IMG/VR virus record: IMGVR_UViG_3300020472_001862
Coordinates: 106,237-170,236 of that record
Reading direction: 5' to 3' (one strand)
DNA from: a virus
Length of the DNA: 64,000 nucleotides
The notes under the pieces were generated by a model, which saw nothing but the letters and a program-made list of their open reading frames with translations, ran no database searches and was not told the origin of the DNA. Below are positions 8,842 to 16,855 of the stretch, piece by piece; the first letter of the stretch is position 1; each line of letters starts with the position of its first letter. A program made the position numbers and the translations under genes.

Positions 8842-8849
8842 TATAAATA
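8842..8849 (+). promoter_or_regulatory. T4-type late promoter (TATAAATA)
   Basis: Perfect octamer 33 nt before the ATG at 8883; a TTGGAG ribosome-binding site lies between them. Confidence 0.65.
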
Positions 8850-8882
8850 GTAGACAGAGATTACAACAATTGGAGTAAATAA

Positions 8883-9209
8883 ATGGCATATACAGTAACA
8901 TGGGTCTTAACAAGGCCAAACGCAGAGACAGCTCTTCCTGTTATTAGTGATTATTCAGCCACTAATAAGGATGCAAGCGACGCAATTTATGCTAGTTCAG
9001 GAGTTACAAAGTCCTATTCCATAGATGGATTGGCAACCACAGTTACTTATGAAGCAGCAGATAAAGCAACTTATGACTCAGCCAAAACACAGATAGATGC
9101 AATATCAGATGAAGCTTCTGTAAAAGCAAGTTTAAAAACAGCAATGCAATCAGCAGGATGTACCGTAGTGGTAACAGATTCAGAAGGAACTGAACTAGCA
9201 AACTTCTAA
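8883..9209 (+). CDS. Hypothetical protein, late, possibly structural
   Basis: 108 residues, Ala/Ser/Thr-rich, with no signal peptide or membrane segment. The pattern of short beta-like stretches and a K/D-rich helix (DKATYDSAKTQIDAISDEAS) is not one I recognise. It is preceded by a perfect TATAAATA late promoter, which suggests expression with virion genes. Family and function unknown. Confidence 0.65.
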   Translation: MAYTVTWVLTRPNAETALPVISDYSATNKDASDAIYASSGVTKSYSIDGLATTVTYEAADKATYDSAKTQIDAISDEASVKASLKTAMQSAGCTVVVTDSEGTELANF

Positions 9210-9225
9210 CAAACAGGTTTATATT

Positions 9226-9984
9226 ATGAATTTTGGTGAGAGAATAACTTACGAAAAAGATAACCATGTCGCCGTCTTAACAATAAACGGTGTTGGTCCT
9301 CTAAATTTAATTGACAGACCTTTTTATCAAGGTTACAATGATGCCCTAGTAGAATTCCGTGAGGATGACTCTAGGGTTTTACTTATCAAGTCAGGCAATC
9401 CTAATCACTTCACAGCAGGCTTCGAGGTAGATACTATTATCGATGCCTTAAAGACTGGTTACGGCAATACAGTTACAGATAATGATATGGTTACACCTAA
9501 ACCTATAGTATCTGCTATCAAAGGATATTGTGTTGGAGAGGGTGTAGGTATTATGTTGGCAAGTGATTTTGTATTTGCAGATGCATCAACACAAATATCA
9601 TGTCCAGAAACAAAACTAGGTTTCAATGCTGTTACTATGCAGGTTAAATTCGCACAAAGAATAGGCCACAATAGAACAATGGAATTTATGATGGGAGATT
9701 TACATGATGTTAAATGGTTAGACAAAGTAGGACTATTGACTAAAGAGTGTGATGGAGATGTAGATGAAGTTGCATTAGCATACGCACATAAAATTGCCAA
9801 TAACAATGCACCCATTGCCGTTAGAGGAACAAAAGGTGCCATATGGCATACAGTAAACTCTCATAAGGACGAAGCTATAGACTTTGCTTTATGGGCTAAA
9901 GACATGACATTAGATTCAAAGGATATAGAGGAAGGTGTAGCTGCTTTTATGGAAAAAAGGCCACCCGAATTTAAAAATGAATAA
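9226..9984 (+). CDS. Enoyl-CoA hydratase/isomerase (crotonase) family protein
   Basis: 252 residues spanning the crotonase fold: VAVLTINGVGPLNLID at the N-terminus, oxyanion-hole region HFTAGFEV (about 65-72), then KGYCVGEGVGIMLASDF and CPETKLGF (about 128-138). The family motif GGGCELA, which supplies one catalytic Glu of hydratases, reads GEGVGIM here, so that Glu is absent, while the second one (PETKLG) is kept. The enzyme may be an isomerase or hydrolase rather than a hydratase. Crotonases are unusual in T4-like phages, so this is a candidate host-derived metabolic gene. It overlaps the next ORF by 8 nt. Confidence 0.85.
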   Translation: MNFGERITYEKDNHVAVLTINGVGPLNLIDRPFYQGYNDALVEFREDDSRVLLIKSGNPNHFTAGFEVDTIIDALKTGYGNTVTDNDMVTPKPIVSAIKGYCVGEGVGIMLASDFVFADASTQISCPETKLGFNAVTMQVKFAQRIGHNRTMEFMMGDLHDVKWLDKVGLLTKECDGDVDEVALAYAHKIANNNAPIAVRGTKGAIWHTVNSHKDEAIDFALWAKDMTLDSKDIEEGVAAFMEKRPPEFKNE

Positions 9985-10927
9985 AGAAGATCAACCTTTA
10001 AGACAAACAAGACTAGGAGAACATGGGTGTATATCTTTTGCATCCTCTCCTGACATAAAATATAAATGGATGTTACATGAATCCAAAGAGTGGTTTGCAA
10101 GAGCTAAAAGAGTTCAAGGACCTGATTGGTATTGGAGTGGAGATGTTGAGCCTATAGAATATAACTTAGACTCTTTAGGTTTTAGAAACGATACAGACAT
10201 ACATGATATTAGTAAGAATAAAATTTGGTGGTTATTTGATTCATCATGCCCTGGATTAGCTCCAGGAGTTCGTACAGACGACATGACGTCTAATAAGATA
10301 ACTGAATACACAGGTATTCCTGTATATAATATGAGCATCTATGGTGATAGACCAGAGTTTGTTGCTAATAATATATTAGAACTATCTAAAAGGTGGCAGA
10401 ACCCACCTAGTAAAATATTATTACACATGGCAGAAAATCCCACAGGAACATTTAAACTTACCAATACAAACACAGTTAAGAATTTGGATTATGCTGGTTC
10501 TATGTTAAAAGGTGGTAAAGATTTTACCTTCTTAAAACCTTTTGAAGAGCAGAAAATATCTGAAGGGCAACATAGGTTGGCATACAAAATATTAATTGAA
10601 TTGTGTAAGAGTTTAGATATACCTTTAACTTGGCTCTACACAGGATATGAATCCGATATAACTTCCGCTAATGATTTTAGAGATCAGGATTTTATAGAGT
10701 GGTTCGGTTACGCATCGGCAGGACATTTTGAAAAGGATGATACCTTTGATGTAAGACAAAGTAAAGTTAAAGATATGATTATAAAACCTTTTATGGAATG
10801 CAAGCCACCTTCAGATAAAACATTAGATGAAGTAGGGAGAGACTTATATCACCCTAGTGCAAGCCAACAAAGGTTGTGGGCCCAGGTAATTACAAATCAT
10901 TATCTGGAAACAAAAAGAAACTTTTAA
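9977..10927 (+). CDS. SGNH-hydrolase-like protein
   Basis: 316 residues. A nucleophile-like block (WWLFDSSCPG), the segment TGIPVYNMSIYG (resembling block II) and a C-terminal DLYHPSASQQRLWAQ (Asp-x-x-His before a final helix) follow the layout of SGNH/GDSL hydrolases. The canonical GDS is degenerate (FDSS), so activity is uncertain. A second protein of the same type is encoded at 46418. Possible roles are deacylation or deacetylation of surface polysaccharide. No signal peptide is present. Confidence 0.6.
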   Translation: MNKEDQPLRQTRLGEHGCISFASSPDIKYKWMLHESKEWFARAKRVQGPDWYWSGDVEPIEYNLDSLGFRNDTDIHDISKNKIWWLFDSSCPGLAPGVRTDDMTSNKITEYTGIPVYNMSIYGDRPEFVANNILELSKRWQNPPSKILLHMAENPTGTFKLTNTNTVKNLDYAGSMLKGGKDFTFLKPFEEQKISEGQHRLAYKILIELCKSLDIPLTWLYTGYESDITSANDFRDQDFIEWFGYASAGHFEKDDTFDVRQSKVKDMIIKPFMECKPPSDKTLDEVGRDLYHPSASQQRLWAQVITNHYLETKRNF

Positions 10928-10944
10928 ATGGTCCTATAGACCAT
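10928..10944. repeat. Inverted repeat abutting the gene 45 promoter
   Basis: ATGGTC-CTATA-GACCAT forms a perfect 6-bp stem. It directly follows the SGNH-like gene and touches the -35 box of the gene 45 promoter. It could be a weak terminator or an operator. Its GGTCCTAT core recurs beside other promoters in the window. Confidence 0.6.
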
Positions 10945-10972
10945 TGACTTTTAGTATGTAAGAGCCTATAAT
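10944..10972 (+). promoter_or_regulatory. Sigma70-type promoter for gene 45
   Basis: -35 TTGACT (10944-10949), 17-bp spacer, -10 TATAAT (10967-10972). The clamp ATG is 31 nt downstream with a TTGGAG ribosome-binding site. Confidence 0.85.
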
Positions 10973-11003
10973 ACGGTTATAGGTTTAAAAATTGGAGTAT
11001 ATT

Positions 11004-11666
11004 ATGAAACTTAGCAAAGACACTCTTGATGTTCTCAAGAACTTCGCAACTATTAACACGAACATTCTTGTTCGTGAGGGAAACTCGCTCTCCACTATTA
11101 GCACAGGTAAAAACATTTTTGCCAAGGCTGATATTACAGATCCGTTTCCTAAAGAATTCGCAGTCTATGATTTAAATAGTCTGCTTTCCCTACTTACTGT
11201 TATGGAAGATACAGATGTTGGCTTTGGAGACGAAAGTCTTACAGTAACAAAAGGCAATTCTGTTTTTGAATACTTTTATGCAGACCCTAACATTATTGTT
11301 AGTGCCCCTGATAAGAATATTGAAGTAGACAACTTCTTCCAGTTCGACTTATCCAAAGATGATATTGACATGATAATGAAGGCAGCAGCTATTACAGCAG
11401 CTCCTATGTTAAGCGTCATTGGTGATGGTACTGAAGTGGTAATTACAGTAGGCGATCCTGCTACTCCTAAGTCTAATTCTTTTAGACAGGCATTAGGACA
11501 AACAGACAAAGTATTTGATGCTAGACTAGCTGTTGAAAACTTTAAGGTTGTACCTTCAGGTTATACAGTTATTTTATCTGAGAAAAAGTTTATGTTCTTA
11601 GAGAGTAGTAAAGGCAATTTAAAATATTGGTTAGCGCTTGAGCGTTCATCATCTATTGGAGAATAA
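11004..11666 (+). CDS. 45: Sliding clamp, DNA polymerase processivity factor (gp45)
   Basis: About 220 residues from the ATG at 11004, chosen because TTGGAG lies at the right distance; an upstream TTG at 10992 overlaps that site. The start MKLSKDTLDVLKNFATIN and the body with YDLNSLLSLLTVMEDTDVGFGD are characteristic of T4-type gp45. It forms the trimeric ring that tethers gp43 and, in T4, also activates late transcription together with gp33 and gp55. It heads the clamp/clamp-loader operon behind its own promoter. Confidence 0.93.
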   Translation: MKLSKDTLDVLKNFATINTNILVREGNSLSTISTGKNIFAKADITDPFPKEFAVYDLNSLLSLLTVMEDTDVGFGDESLTVTKGNSVFEYFYADPNIIVSAPDKNIEVDNFFQFDLSKDDIDMIMKAAAITAAPMLSVIGDGTEVVITVGDPATPKSNSFRQALGQTDKVFDARLAVENFKVVPSGYTVILSEKKFMFLESSKGNLKYWLALERSSSIGE

Positions 11667-11667
11667 A

Positions 11668-11850
11668 ATGGGAGAAGATCAATTAGAGGTAACTATCCGT
11701 GAAGCACAGAATGGCTGGGTAGTTGAATTAAACCGTGAAGGTGAGACAATGGAGTACATTTTCACAAGACCTAATCCAGCTATCAACTTGGTTAGGAAAG
11801 TAATGAAGGGTGAAGTAGATCCTTTCAATGAAGGAGAAAATGATGAGTAG
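11668..11850 (+). CDS. Small conserved protein between clamp and peroxiredoxin
   Basis: 60 residues from the ATG at 11668, directly after the clamp stop. The pattern WVVELNREGETMEYIFTRPNPAINLVRKVM suggests a short beta sheet plus one helix. Similar small genes sit between 45 and 44 in marine T4-like phages; function unknown. It overlaps the peroxiredoxin start by 8 nt. Confidence 0.7.
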   Translation: MGEDQLEVTIREAQNGWVVELNREGETMEYIFTRPNPAINLVRKVMKGEVDPFNEGENDE

Positions 11851-12451
11851 TTTGACACCAGTAGTTCCTGATTTTGTAGTTAAGAAACAAGTTACTACAA
11901 CTTCTGGAGATAAAATTTGGGTAGAGATGACAAAGCAACAATTATTTGACGGCAAGCGTGTCGTTGTTTTTGGTTTGCCTGGAGCATTTACACCTACATG
12001 TTCAAGCCAGCAATTGCCTGGTTATGAACAAGCATATTCTGAATTTAGAGATGCAGGTATTGATGACATTTATTGCGTTACAGTAAATGATTCTTTTATT
12101 TGTAATGAGTGGCATGTAGATCAAGGATTAGTTAATGTAAAACTTATTCCTGATGGTAGTGCAGAGTTTACAATTAAAATGGGTATGGATGTTCGTAAGG
12201 ACAACCTAGGATTTGGTATTCGATCTTGGAGATACGCAGCTATCATAGACGATGGACATGTTATTCAAGAATTTGTAGAGCCAGGCTTCGCAGATAATTT
12301 TGAAGGCGACCCTTATGATATAAGTGCACCTGATAATGTTTTAGATAATGTTAAAGCGTATGGATGGCCTAGTAAGTATGAAGCAGACGAAGGTAAGCAT
12401 ATAGACCTTAGTTTTTCAGAAACGACAGATGTTAAGGAGACTTTTTCCTAG
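11843..12451 (+). CDS. Peroxiredoxin (Prx5-like)
   Basis: About 202 residues. The ATG at 11843 has AGGAG at 6-nt spacing; an ATG at 11840 is equally open. The peroxidatic site is GLPGAFTPTCSSQQLPGY, with the conserved Pro-x3-Thr/Ser-x2-Cys. Further family segments are YCVTVNDSF and a Trp/Arg-rich GIRSWRYAAIIDDG. It would reduce hydrogen peroxide or alkyl peroxides using a host thiol donor. A peroxiredoxin inside the clamp/clamp-loader operon is unexpected and suggests protection of phage replication from oxidative stress. Confidence 0.9.
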   Translation: MSSLTPVVPDFVVKKQVTTTSGDKIWVEMTKQQLFDGKRVVVFGLPGAFTPTCSSQQLPGYEQAYSEFRDAGIDDIYCVTVNDSFICNEWHVDQGLVNVKLIPDGSAEFTIKMGMDVRKDNLGFGIRSWRYAAIIDDGHVIQEFVEPGFADNFEGDPYDISAPDNVLDNVKAYGWPSKYEADEGKHIDLSFSETTDVKETFS

Positions 12452-12520
12452 ACCTTTTTACCCTCGGAAAAAATGGCCGACATTTTGGAGCAAAAAAGTT
12501 TCTGACAATTTGGAGATAAT

Positions 12521-13465
12521 ATGACAACAACACCTGAACAGTTTTTATGGGTAGAGCGATACAGACCCAGGTTAATACAAGATTGTGTATTGCCTGAAAG
12601 TGTAAAGAAGCAGTTTGCACAGTTTATTAAGAAAGGCGAGGTTCCTAACTTATTATTGTCAGGTACTGCAGGTACAGGAAAAACAACTATTGCTCGTGCT
12701 TTATGTAATGAGCTAAATTGTGATTATATCATTATTAATGGTAGTGATGAAGGTAGGCAGATTGATACCCTAAGAACTAAAATTAGGCAATTTGCCTCAG
12801 CTGTCTCATTCGAGGGTAAAACTAAGGTTGTTATTCTTGATGAGGCAGACTATATGAACCGAGATAGTGTCCAGCCAGCCCTTAGAGGGTTCATAGAACA
12901 ATTTGCTGAGAACTGTAGGTTTATATTTACATGTAACTATGCTAATAAGCTAATAGACCCGTTACATAGCAGGACTACTGTTATAGACTTTAAATTAGCA
13001 CCCTCAGATCGCCCTGTATTAGCCGCTAAGTTCATGGATAGAATGAAGTATATCCTTAGTACAGAAGGCGTGGAATATCAAGAGAAGGTGCTTGCTGAGC
13101 TCCTAATGAAGTACTTTCCTGACTATAGAAGGGTGCTAAATGAGCTACAGCGGTACTCAGCGGGGGGTGTTATAGATGAGGGTATACTAAGTAACTTCCA
13201 GGAAGTTAATGCTAAGGCGCTTGTAGAGAGTCTTAAGGGTAAAGACTGGCGTAAGATGAGACAATGGGTGGCAAACAATGTAGACACAGACCCTCAGGCT
13301 ATATTCCGTCAGATATACGATATACTACTTCCAGAGATTAAGAGCCCTGCTCGGTTAGTACTTGATATTGCAGATTATCAGTACAAAGCAGCTTTCGTAG
13401 CAGATCAGGAGATTAACTTAACTGCTTGTTTAACACAAATTATGGTAGATTCGGAGTTCAAGTAA
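12521..13465 (+). CDS. 44: Clamp loader ATPase subunit (gp44)
   Basis: 314 residues. It begins with LWVERYRPR, typical of RFC/gp44 ATPases, then Walker A SGTAGTGKTT (about 46-55), Walker B VVILDEADYM (about 105-114) and the C-terminal collar domain. The Ser-Arg-Cys box of the family appears as HSRTT. With gp62 it opens and loads the gp45 clamp. A TTGGAG ribosome-binding site precedes the ATG. Confidence 0.93.
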   Translation: MTTTPEQFLWVERYRPRLIQDCVLPESVKKQFAQFIKKGEVPNLLLSGTAGTGKTTIARALCNELNCDYIIINGSDEGRQIDTLRTKIRQFASAVSFEGKTKVVILDEADYMNRDSVQPALRGFIEQFAENCRFIFTCNYANKLIDPLHSRTTVIDFKLAPSDRPVLAAKFMDRMKYILSTEGVEYQEKVLAELLMKYFPDYRRVLNELQRYSAGGVIDEGILSNFQEVNAKALVESLKGKDWRKMRQWVANNVDTDPQAIFRQIYDILLPEIKSPARLVLDIADYQYKAAFVADQEINLTACLTQIMVDSEFK

Positions 13466-13563
13466 TGGCACAACCACAGCAGCAACAACAAGATCTTCCC
13501 TCGAAGGAAGAACTTAAGGAAATTATAAAACAACAACAAGACCCGAGGCATAATCAAGAATAA
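13465..13563 (+). CDS. Gln-rich micro-ORF after gene 44
   Basis: 32 residues, MAQPQQQQQDL at the start, with a charged middle and a second Gln run. Its ATG overlaps the gene 44 stop (TAATG), and its own stop overlaps the next ATG in the same way. The coupled layout supports translation; no function is recognised. Confidence 0.5.
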   Translation: MAQPQQQQQDLPSKEELKEIIKQQQDPRHNQE

Positions 13564-13715
13564 TGGCTAAAGACGCTTGGATACAAGTAAGAGTAGAAAG
13601 GGCTAAAAGAGAAGAAATAAAGAAAGAAGCCCAGAAAAGAGGGATATCTGTATCTCAACTAATGTTGGAGGGATACGAAACTCTAAGAGAGGGGAAATAT
13701 ATTGACTTTAAGTAA
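13563..13715 (+). CDS. Ribbon-helix-helix (Arc/MetJ-type) DNA-binding protein
   Basis: 50 residues. The order of a short strand (WIQVRVE), a basic helix (AKREEIKKEAQKR), a G-I-S-V-S turn and a second helix (QLMLEGYETL) is the ribbon-helix-helix fold, so it should bind operator DNA as a dimer. It is too short to be found by length-limited ORF calling. It lies in a chain of overlapping micro-genes between 44 and 62 and could autoregulate them. Confidence 0.7.
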   Translation: MAKDAWIQVRVERAKREEIKKEAQKRGISVSQLMLEGYETLREGKYIDFK

Positions 13716-13866
13716 ATTATGGAGATTGTGGTGTTTGTCATTAGGAGAGAAAGCAAGTGATGACTCCAAGGAAGCAGATGCAGTTGCAGTTATGAGAACC
13801 ATTGTTGTTCTTGTTAACTTCTTTACTTGTTTCTTTATCATCTCAGGCGTATTGAGGCATTGGTAA
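13702..13866 (+). CDS. Small conserved membrane protein with TTG start
   Basis: 54 residues starting at the TTG at 13702, which has GAGGGG about 8 nt upstream. N-terminal KLWRLWCLSLGEKAS and the C-terminal membrane segment VVLVNFFTCFFIISGVLRHW match a small protein I recall from T4-like cyanophages in the same neighbourhood. Function unknown. It overlaps the RHH gene by 14 nt. Confidence 0.6.
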   Translation: MTLSKLWRLWCLSLGEKASDDSKEADAVAVMRTIVVLVNFFTCFFIISGVLRHW

Positions 13867-13949
13867 TGAATAACAATGATAATGATATAAGAATTTTGAC
13901 TATATATTTTATAATAATAATGTTAATAATTAGTTATAGTTTTGGATAA
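13866..13949 (+). CDS. Micro-ORF, single hydrophobic segment
   Basis: 27 residues: a short polar Asn/Asp-rich head, then a hydrophobic stretch (LTIYFIIIMLIISYS). Its ATG overlaps the preceding stop (TAATG), and it ends just before the gene 62 ATG. AT-rich sequence alone could produce this, so support is limited. Confidence 0.35.
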   Translation: MNNNDNDIRILTIYFIIIMLIISYSFG

Positions 13950-13950
13950 T

Positions 13951-14409
13951 ATGACAGACGCAATATTAGAAGGCTTTGGTGAGCCAGTCGAAGAAATAAA
14001 CGAAGAGGAGTTCCAAGAGAAACTTAAAAAGATCTCTCCTTTTGACTACGCTAATAGCATTTATACAAAAGACAATCTTATAGTTGATGAAAGGACAGAA
14101 AAAGAATACAATCCTTTTATGGTAAATCGTGCAATGGGTATGGGTAAAGATACTTGTATTGCCGCTAATGAAATGAATTCGAGACATCACTTGGATAATA
14201 AAATGCAATATGACTTCCTTATGGATGTTGTAAGGCAGGGTAAAAGATATAACAAGTGGTTGAAGAATGATGAAGAAAACATAGAGGCAATCCAAAAGTT
14301 TTTTGGATATTCTTTAATTAAAGCAAAACAGACCCTTAGTCTGTTAAATGATACACAAATAGATCTCATAAAAATACATTTGAACACTTCTAAAGGTGGA
14401 AAAGTATAA
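13951..14409 (+). CDS. 62: Clamp loader small subunit (gp62)
   Basis: About 152 residues from the ATG at 13951. SPFDYANSIYTKDNLI, YNPFMVNRAM, HHLDNKMQYDFL and the ending GYSLIKAKQTLSLLNDTQ are the hallmarks of the cyanophage-type gp62. It completes the gp44/gp62 loader and holds no ATPase site itself. Its position between 44 and regA is the T4 gene order. Confidence 0.9.
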   Translation: MTDAILEGFGEPVEEINEEEFQEKLKKISPFDYANSIYTKDNLIVDERTEKEYNPFMVNRAMGMGKDTCIAANEMNSRHHLDNKMQYDFLMDVVRQGKRYNKWLKNDEENIEAIQKFFGYSLIKAKQTLSLLNDTQIDLIKIHLNTSKGGKV

Positions 14410-14412
14410 ATA
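14405..14412 (+). promoter_or_regulatory. T4-type late promoter octamer (TATAAATA)
   Basis: Perfect match overlapping the gene 62 stop and 46 nt before the regA ATG. A late promoter before regA would be unexpected, so this may be fortuitous. Confidence 0.45.
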
Positions 14413-14458
14413 CCTTTATAACTTAATTATTATTTAAGACATAACAGGCATATTGAGA

Positions 14459-14878
14459 ATGAGTGATCAAGAGAATTACTTTAACATAGACTATCCAGGG
14501 TATTCACCTTTAGAAGTTACCTTAAACGACCCAGAAGATTTTTTGAAGGTTAGGGAAACTTTGTCTCGAATTGGAGTAGCATCGAAAAAGGACCAAGTCC
14601 TTTATCAGTCTTGCCATATATTACACAAGAAAGGTAGATACTTTATAACACATTTTAAAGAATTATTCGCTCTTGATGGTAAGGAGGCTGACTTCCAAGA
14701 TAACGATTTACAACGCAGAAATACTATTGCTAAATTACTCCAAGATTGGGGTTTGGTAAAAATATTAGGCGAAGTAGAAGATTTAGCTCCGTTGAGCCAA
14801 ATCAAAATTATATCGTTTAAAGAGAAGGGTGAGTGGGAGCTAATCCCCAAATACAACATTGGAAAGAAAGTTAAATAA
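14459..14878 (+). CDS. regA: RegA translational repressor
   Basis: About 139 residues. The body aligns by eye with T4 RegA throughout: NDPEDFLKVRETLSRIGVA, KDQVLYQSCHILHKKG, YFITHFKELFALDG, LLQDWGLVKI and the C-terminal EWELIPKYNIG. RegA binds initiation regions of early mRNAs and blocks translation. There is an N-terminal extension (SDQENYFNIDYPGYS) relative to T4. It overlaps the following radical SAM gene by 20 nt. Confidence 0.93.
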   Translation: MSDQENYFNIDYPGYSPLEVTLNDPEDFLKVRETLSRIGVASKKDQVLYQSCHILHKKGRYFITHFKELFALDGKEADFQDNDLQRRNTIAKLLQDWGLVKILGEVEDLAPLSQIKIISFKEKGEWELIPKYNIGKKVK

Positions 14879-16142
14879 AAACCAAATAGAAGCATTACAA
14901 CTTATTAAGGACGAACAGGATGCAGTAGGTCCTGGTTTCTGCGTGCTAAAATGGTACCACCAAGAAATGCACTTAGGAACAGGAAGGGCACACTCCTGTT
15001 ATCATTGTCCTACACATCAAATACCTTTAGGCGCAGACTTACACAATACACCTCACAAGGTTGAACAAAGAGCAACAATGTTACAAGGTGGCAAACCTTC
15101 AGAGTGCTCTTATTGTTGGGAGGTAGAGGATCTTGATCTAATCTCAGATAGACAAACTCTTGCAGTACAATTTTTTAAACATAATAGAGATATAGTTAAA
15201 GAGGCAAAAGAAGCAGGACTTGGTTATGTATATCCTAAATATTTAGAAATATCCTTCACTAATAAATGTCAAATGGCATGTAGTTATTGTGGACCGGTAT
15301 TCAGCACAACATGGGAAAAGGAAATAGAGGAACATGGTCCTTACAAACTATCAGAGGATTATAATCTTATTCATACACCTCAGATAGAAAACTCTCCCTA
15401 TGTGGCAAAGTTTTGGAAATGGTTTCCACAGGCATATGAACACTTATTTGTTCTTAGAGTAACAGGAGGAGAGCCTTTATTAGATAAGAATACATATAAA
15501 CTTCTAGAATATGTTAAGGCAAATCCTAGAAAAGGATTAACATTCCATTGTAATTCTAATCTTATGGTTACAGAAAATAGAGTACAAAAATATATTAACC
15601 TAGTAAAAGATGTACCTAATACTAAACTTTATGCTAGTATTGACTCATGGGGAAAACAGGCAGAGTATATAAGACATGGTTTAGAGATAGAACATTTTGA
15701 GGCAAACTTAATTAGATTATTAGCTCAAGGAATTCCTGTTGGTATCATGTGTACATATAATTTTTTATCTATTGATAATATTAGTGAGTTTATATTTAAA
15801 ATGGCGGAACTTAAAACACAATTTGGTGATTTACTAACAGTTGACATGCCTTATATGGTTGAACCATTACACCTTTCAGCACAAATTTGCGATGATAGTC
15901 ATATACATATAATGGAAGAAAGTTTAAAAGAAATGGAACTATATCCATTTACTACAGGCGAAATAGAAAAATACAGAAAGACTGTAGGATGGATAAAAGC
16001 AAACAGGTTCAAAGGTGATGAACTTGTCAAACACAGAAAAGATTTCTGGGCGTTTGTAAAAGAACATGATAAGAGAAGAGGCACAAATTTTAAAGAAGCT
16101 TTTCCTCACTTAGGAATGATAGGATTTAATAATGAAACATGA
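14859..16142 (+). CDS. Radical SAM protein, twitch/SPASM-like
   Basis: 427 residues starting at a TTG inside the regA end; no better in-frame start is visible. The N-terminus has a Cys/His cluster (SCYHCPTHQ and CSYCWEVEDL) that could bind metal or a second cluster. The radical SAM motif is TNKCQMACSYCGP (Cys x3 Cys x2 Cys, about 136-143). VTGGEPLL follows, a typical SAM-binding element. It differs from the three B12-type paralogues. The substrate is unknown; peptide- or tRNA-modifying enzymes of this type are known. It overlaps the 2OG oxygenase gene by 11 nt. Confidence 0.85.
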   Translation: MERKLNKNQIEALQLIKDEQDAVGPGFCVLKWYHQEMHLGTGRAHSCYHCPTHQIPLGADLHNTPHKVEQRATMLQGGKPSECSYCWEVEDLDLISDRQTLAVQFFKHNRDIVKEAKEAGLGYVYPKYLEISFTNKCQMACSYCGPVFSTTWEKEIEEHGPYKLSEDYNLIHTPQIENSPYVAKFWKWFPQAYEHLFVLRVTGGEPLLDKNTYKLLEYVKANPRKGLTFHCNSNLMVTENRVQKYINLVKDVPNTKLYASIDSWGKQAEYIRHGLEIEHFEANLIRLLAQGIPVGIMCTYNFLSIDNISEFIFKMAELKTQFGDLLTVDMPYMVEPLHLSAQICDDSHIHIMEESLKEMELYPFTTGEIEKYRKTVGWIKANRFKGDELVKHRKDFWAFVKEHDKRRGTNFKEAFPHLGMIGFNNET

Positions 16143-16791
16143 AATGGGTGAATACAAATTACATTCAATTAATAATCCATTAATATTAACTATAGAAGAT
16201 TTTTTACCCGAAGAAACAGTAGATACATTAATGGATGATATTAATGAACATTGTGTTTTTAAAGAGGCAAAAGTTTCCACAGATGATGGCACAGGTGAAT
16301 ATACTAACAAAAGAAATAACCAAACATCTTCTCTAAACTTTGCACAATCTGATGGCGCAAGAATGTTTTTAGACATGGCATCAGCAACATTAAGAGTACA
16401 TCCTTCTCAAGCAGAGCCATTATCAGTTATTAAGTATTTACCAGGACAACAATTTGAACCTCATTTAGATGCTTTTGGAGAGGACAAGATAGAATCTTAT
16501 TCACCTCAAGCAGGCAACAGAATAGCAACAGCAATATTATATTTAAATGATGTACAGCATGGAGGGGAAACAGATTTTCCTAATATGGGTATTACAATAC
16601 CTGCTAAGAAAGGAACCTGTGTATTTTTCTCTAATACATTTATGGGAACATGCACACCTATTGATTTATCAATGCACGCAGGCATGCCTGTTATTCGTGG
16701 AGAAAAAACAGCAGTTAATTTGTGGTTTAGATCAGGTGTTTATGACAATAATATGTACCAAAAATGGTTAGAAAGTCAGCAGAGTGTATAA
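16132..16791 (+). CDS. 2OG-Fe(II) oxygenase (prolyl 4-hydroxylase type)
   Basis: 219 residues. The double-stranded beta-helix core shows FEPHLDAFGE (His-x-Asp iron ligands, about 104-106), RIATAILYLNDVQHGGETDFP and, after KKGTCVFFSN, a distal segment with the third His (MHAGMPV) and RGEKTAVNLWFR, whose basic residue would bind 2-oxoglutarate. This order is that of P4H-type hydroxylases common in marine T4-like phages. It could hydroxylate protein side chains. The gene overlaps the radical SAM gene. Confidence 0.9.
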   Translation: MKHEMGEYKLHSINNPLILTIEDFLPEETVDTLMDDINEHCVFKEAKVSTDDGTGEYTNKRNNQTSSLNFAQSDGARMFLDMASATLRVHPSQAEPLSVIKYLPGQQFEPHLDAFGEDKIESYSPQAGNRIATAILYLNDVQHGGETDFPNMGITIPAKKGTCVFFSNTFMGTCTPIDLSMHAGMPVIRGEKTAVNLWFRSGVYDNNMYQKWLESQQSV

Positions 16792-16794
16792 ATA
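16787..16794 (+). promoter_or_regulatory. T4-type late promoter (TATAAATA) before hsp20
   Basis: Perfect octamer at the end of the oxygenase gene, 61 nt before the Hsp20 ATG. The hairpin at 16798-16820 would be near the 5' end of the transcript. Confidence 0.55.
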
Positions 16795-16797
16795 GTA

Positions 16798-16820
16798 ATG
16801 ATACGCCGAAAGGGTATCAT
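16798..16820 (+). promoter_or_regulatory. GAAA-loop hairpin upstream of hsp20
   Basis: ATGATAC-G-CC-GAAA-GG-GTATCAT folds into a 9-bp stem with one bulged G and a GNRA tetraloop. There is no T-run after it, so a factor-independent terminator is unlikely. It may protect the 5' end of the mRNA or regulate translation. Confidence 0.65.
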
Positions 16821-16855
16821 ATATTAACCTTGCTAACTAATAGGAGGAAACTAAA

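Noticed and set aside
13894-13935. Promoter before gene 62 (TTGACT with TATAAT)
   Set aside because: The distance between the two boxes is only about 8 nt, too short for sigma70.
14405-14412. Late promoter dedicated to regA
   Set aside because: regA is an early gene in T4; the octamer overlaps a stop codon in AT-rich DNA and may be chance. Kept as a low-confidence feature only.
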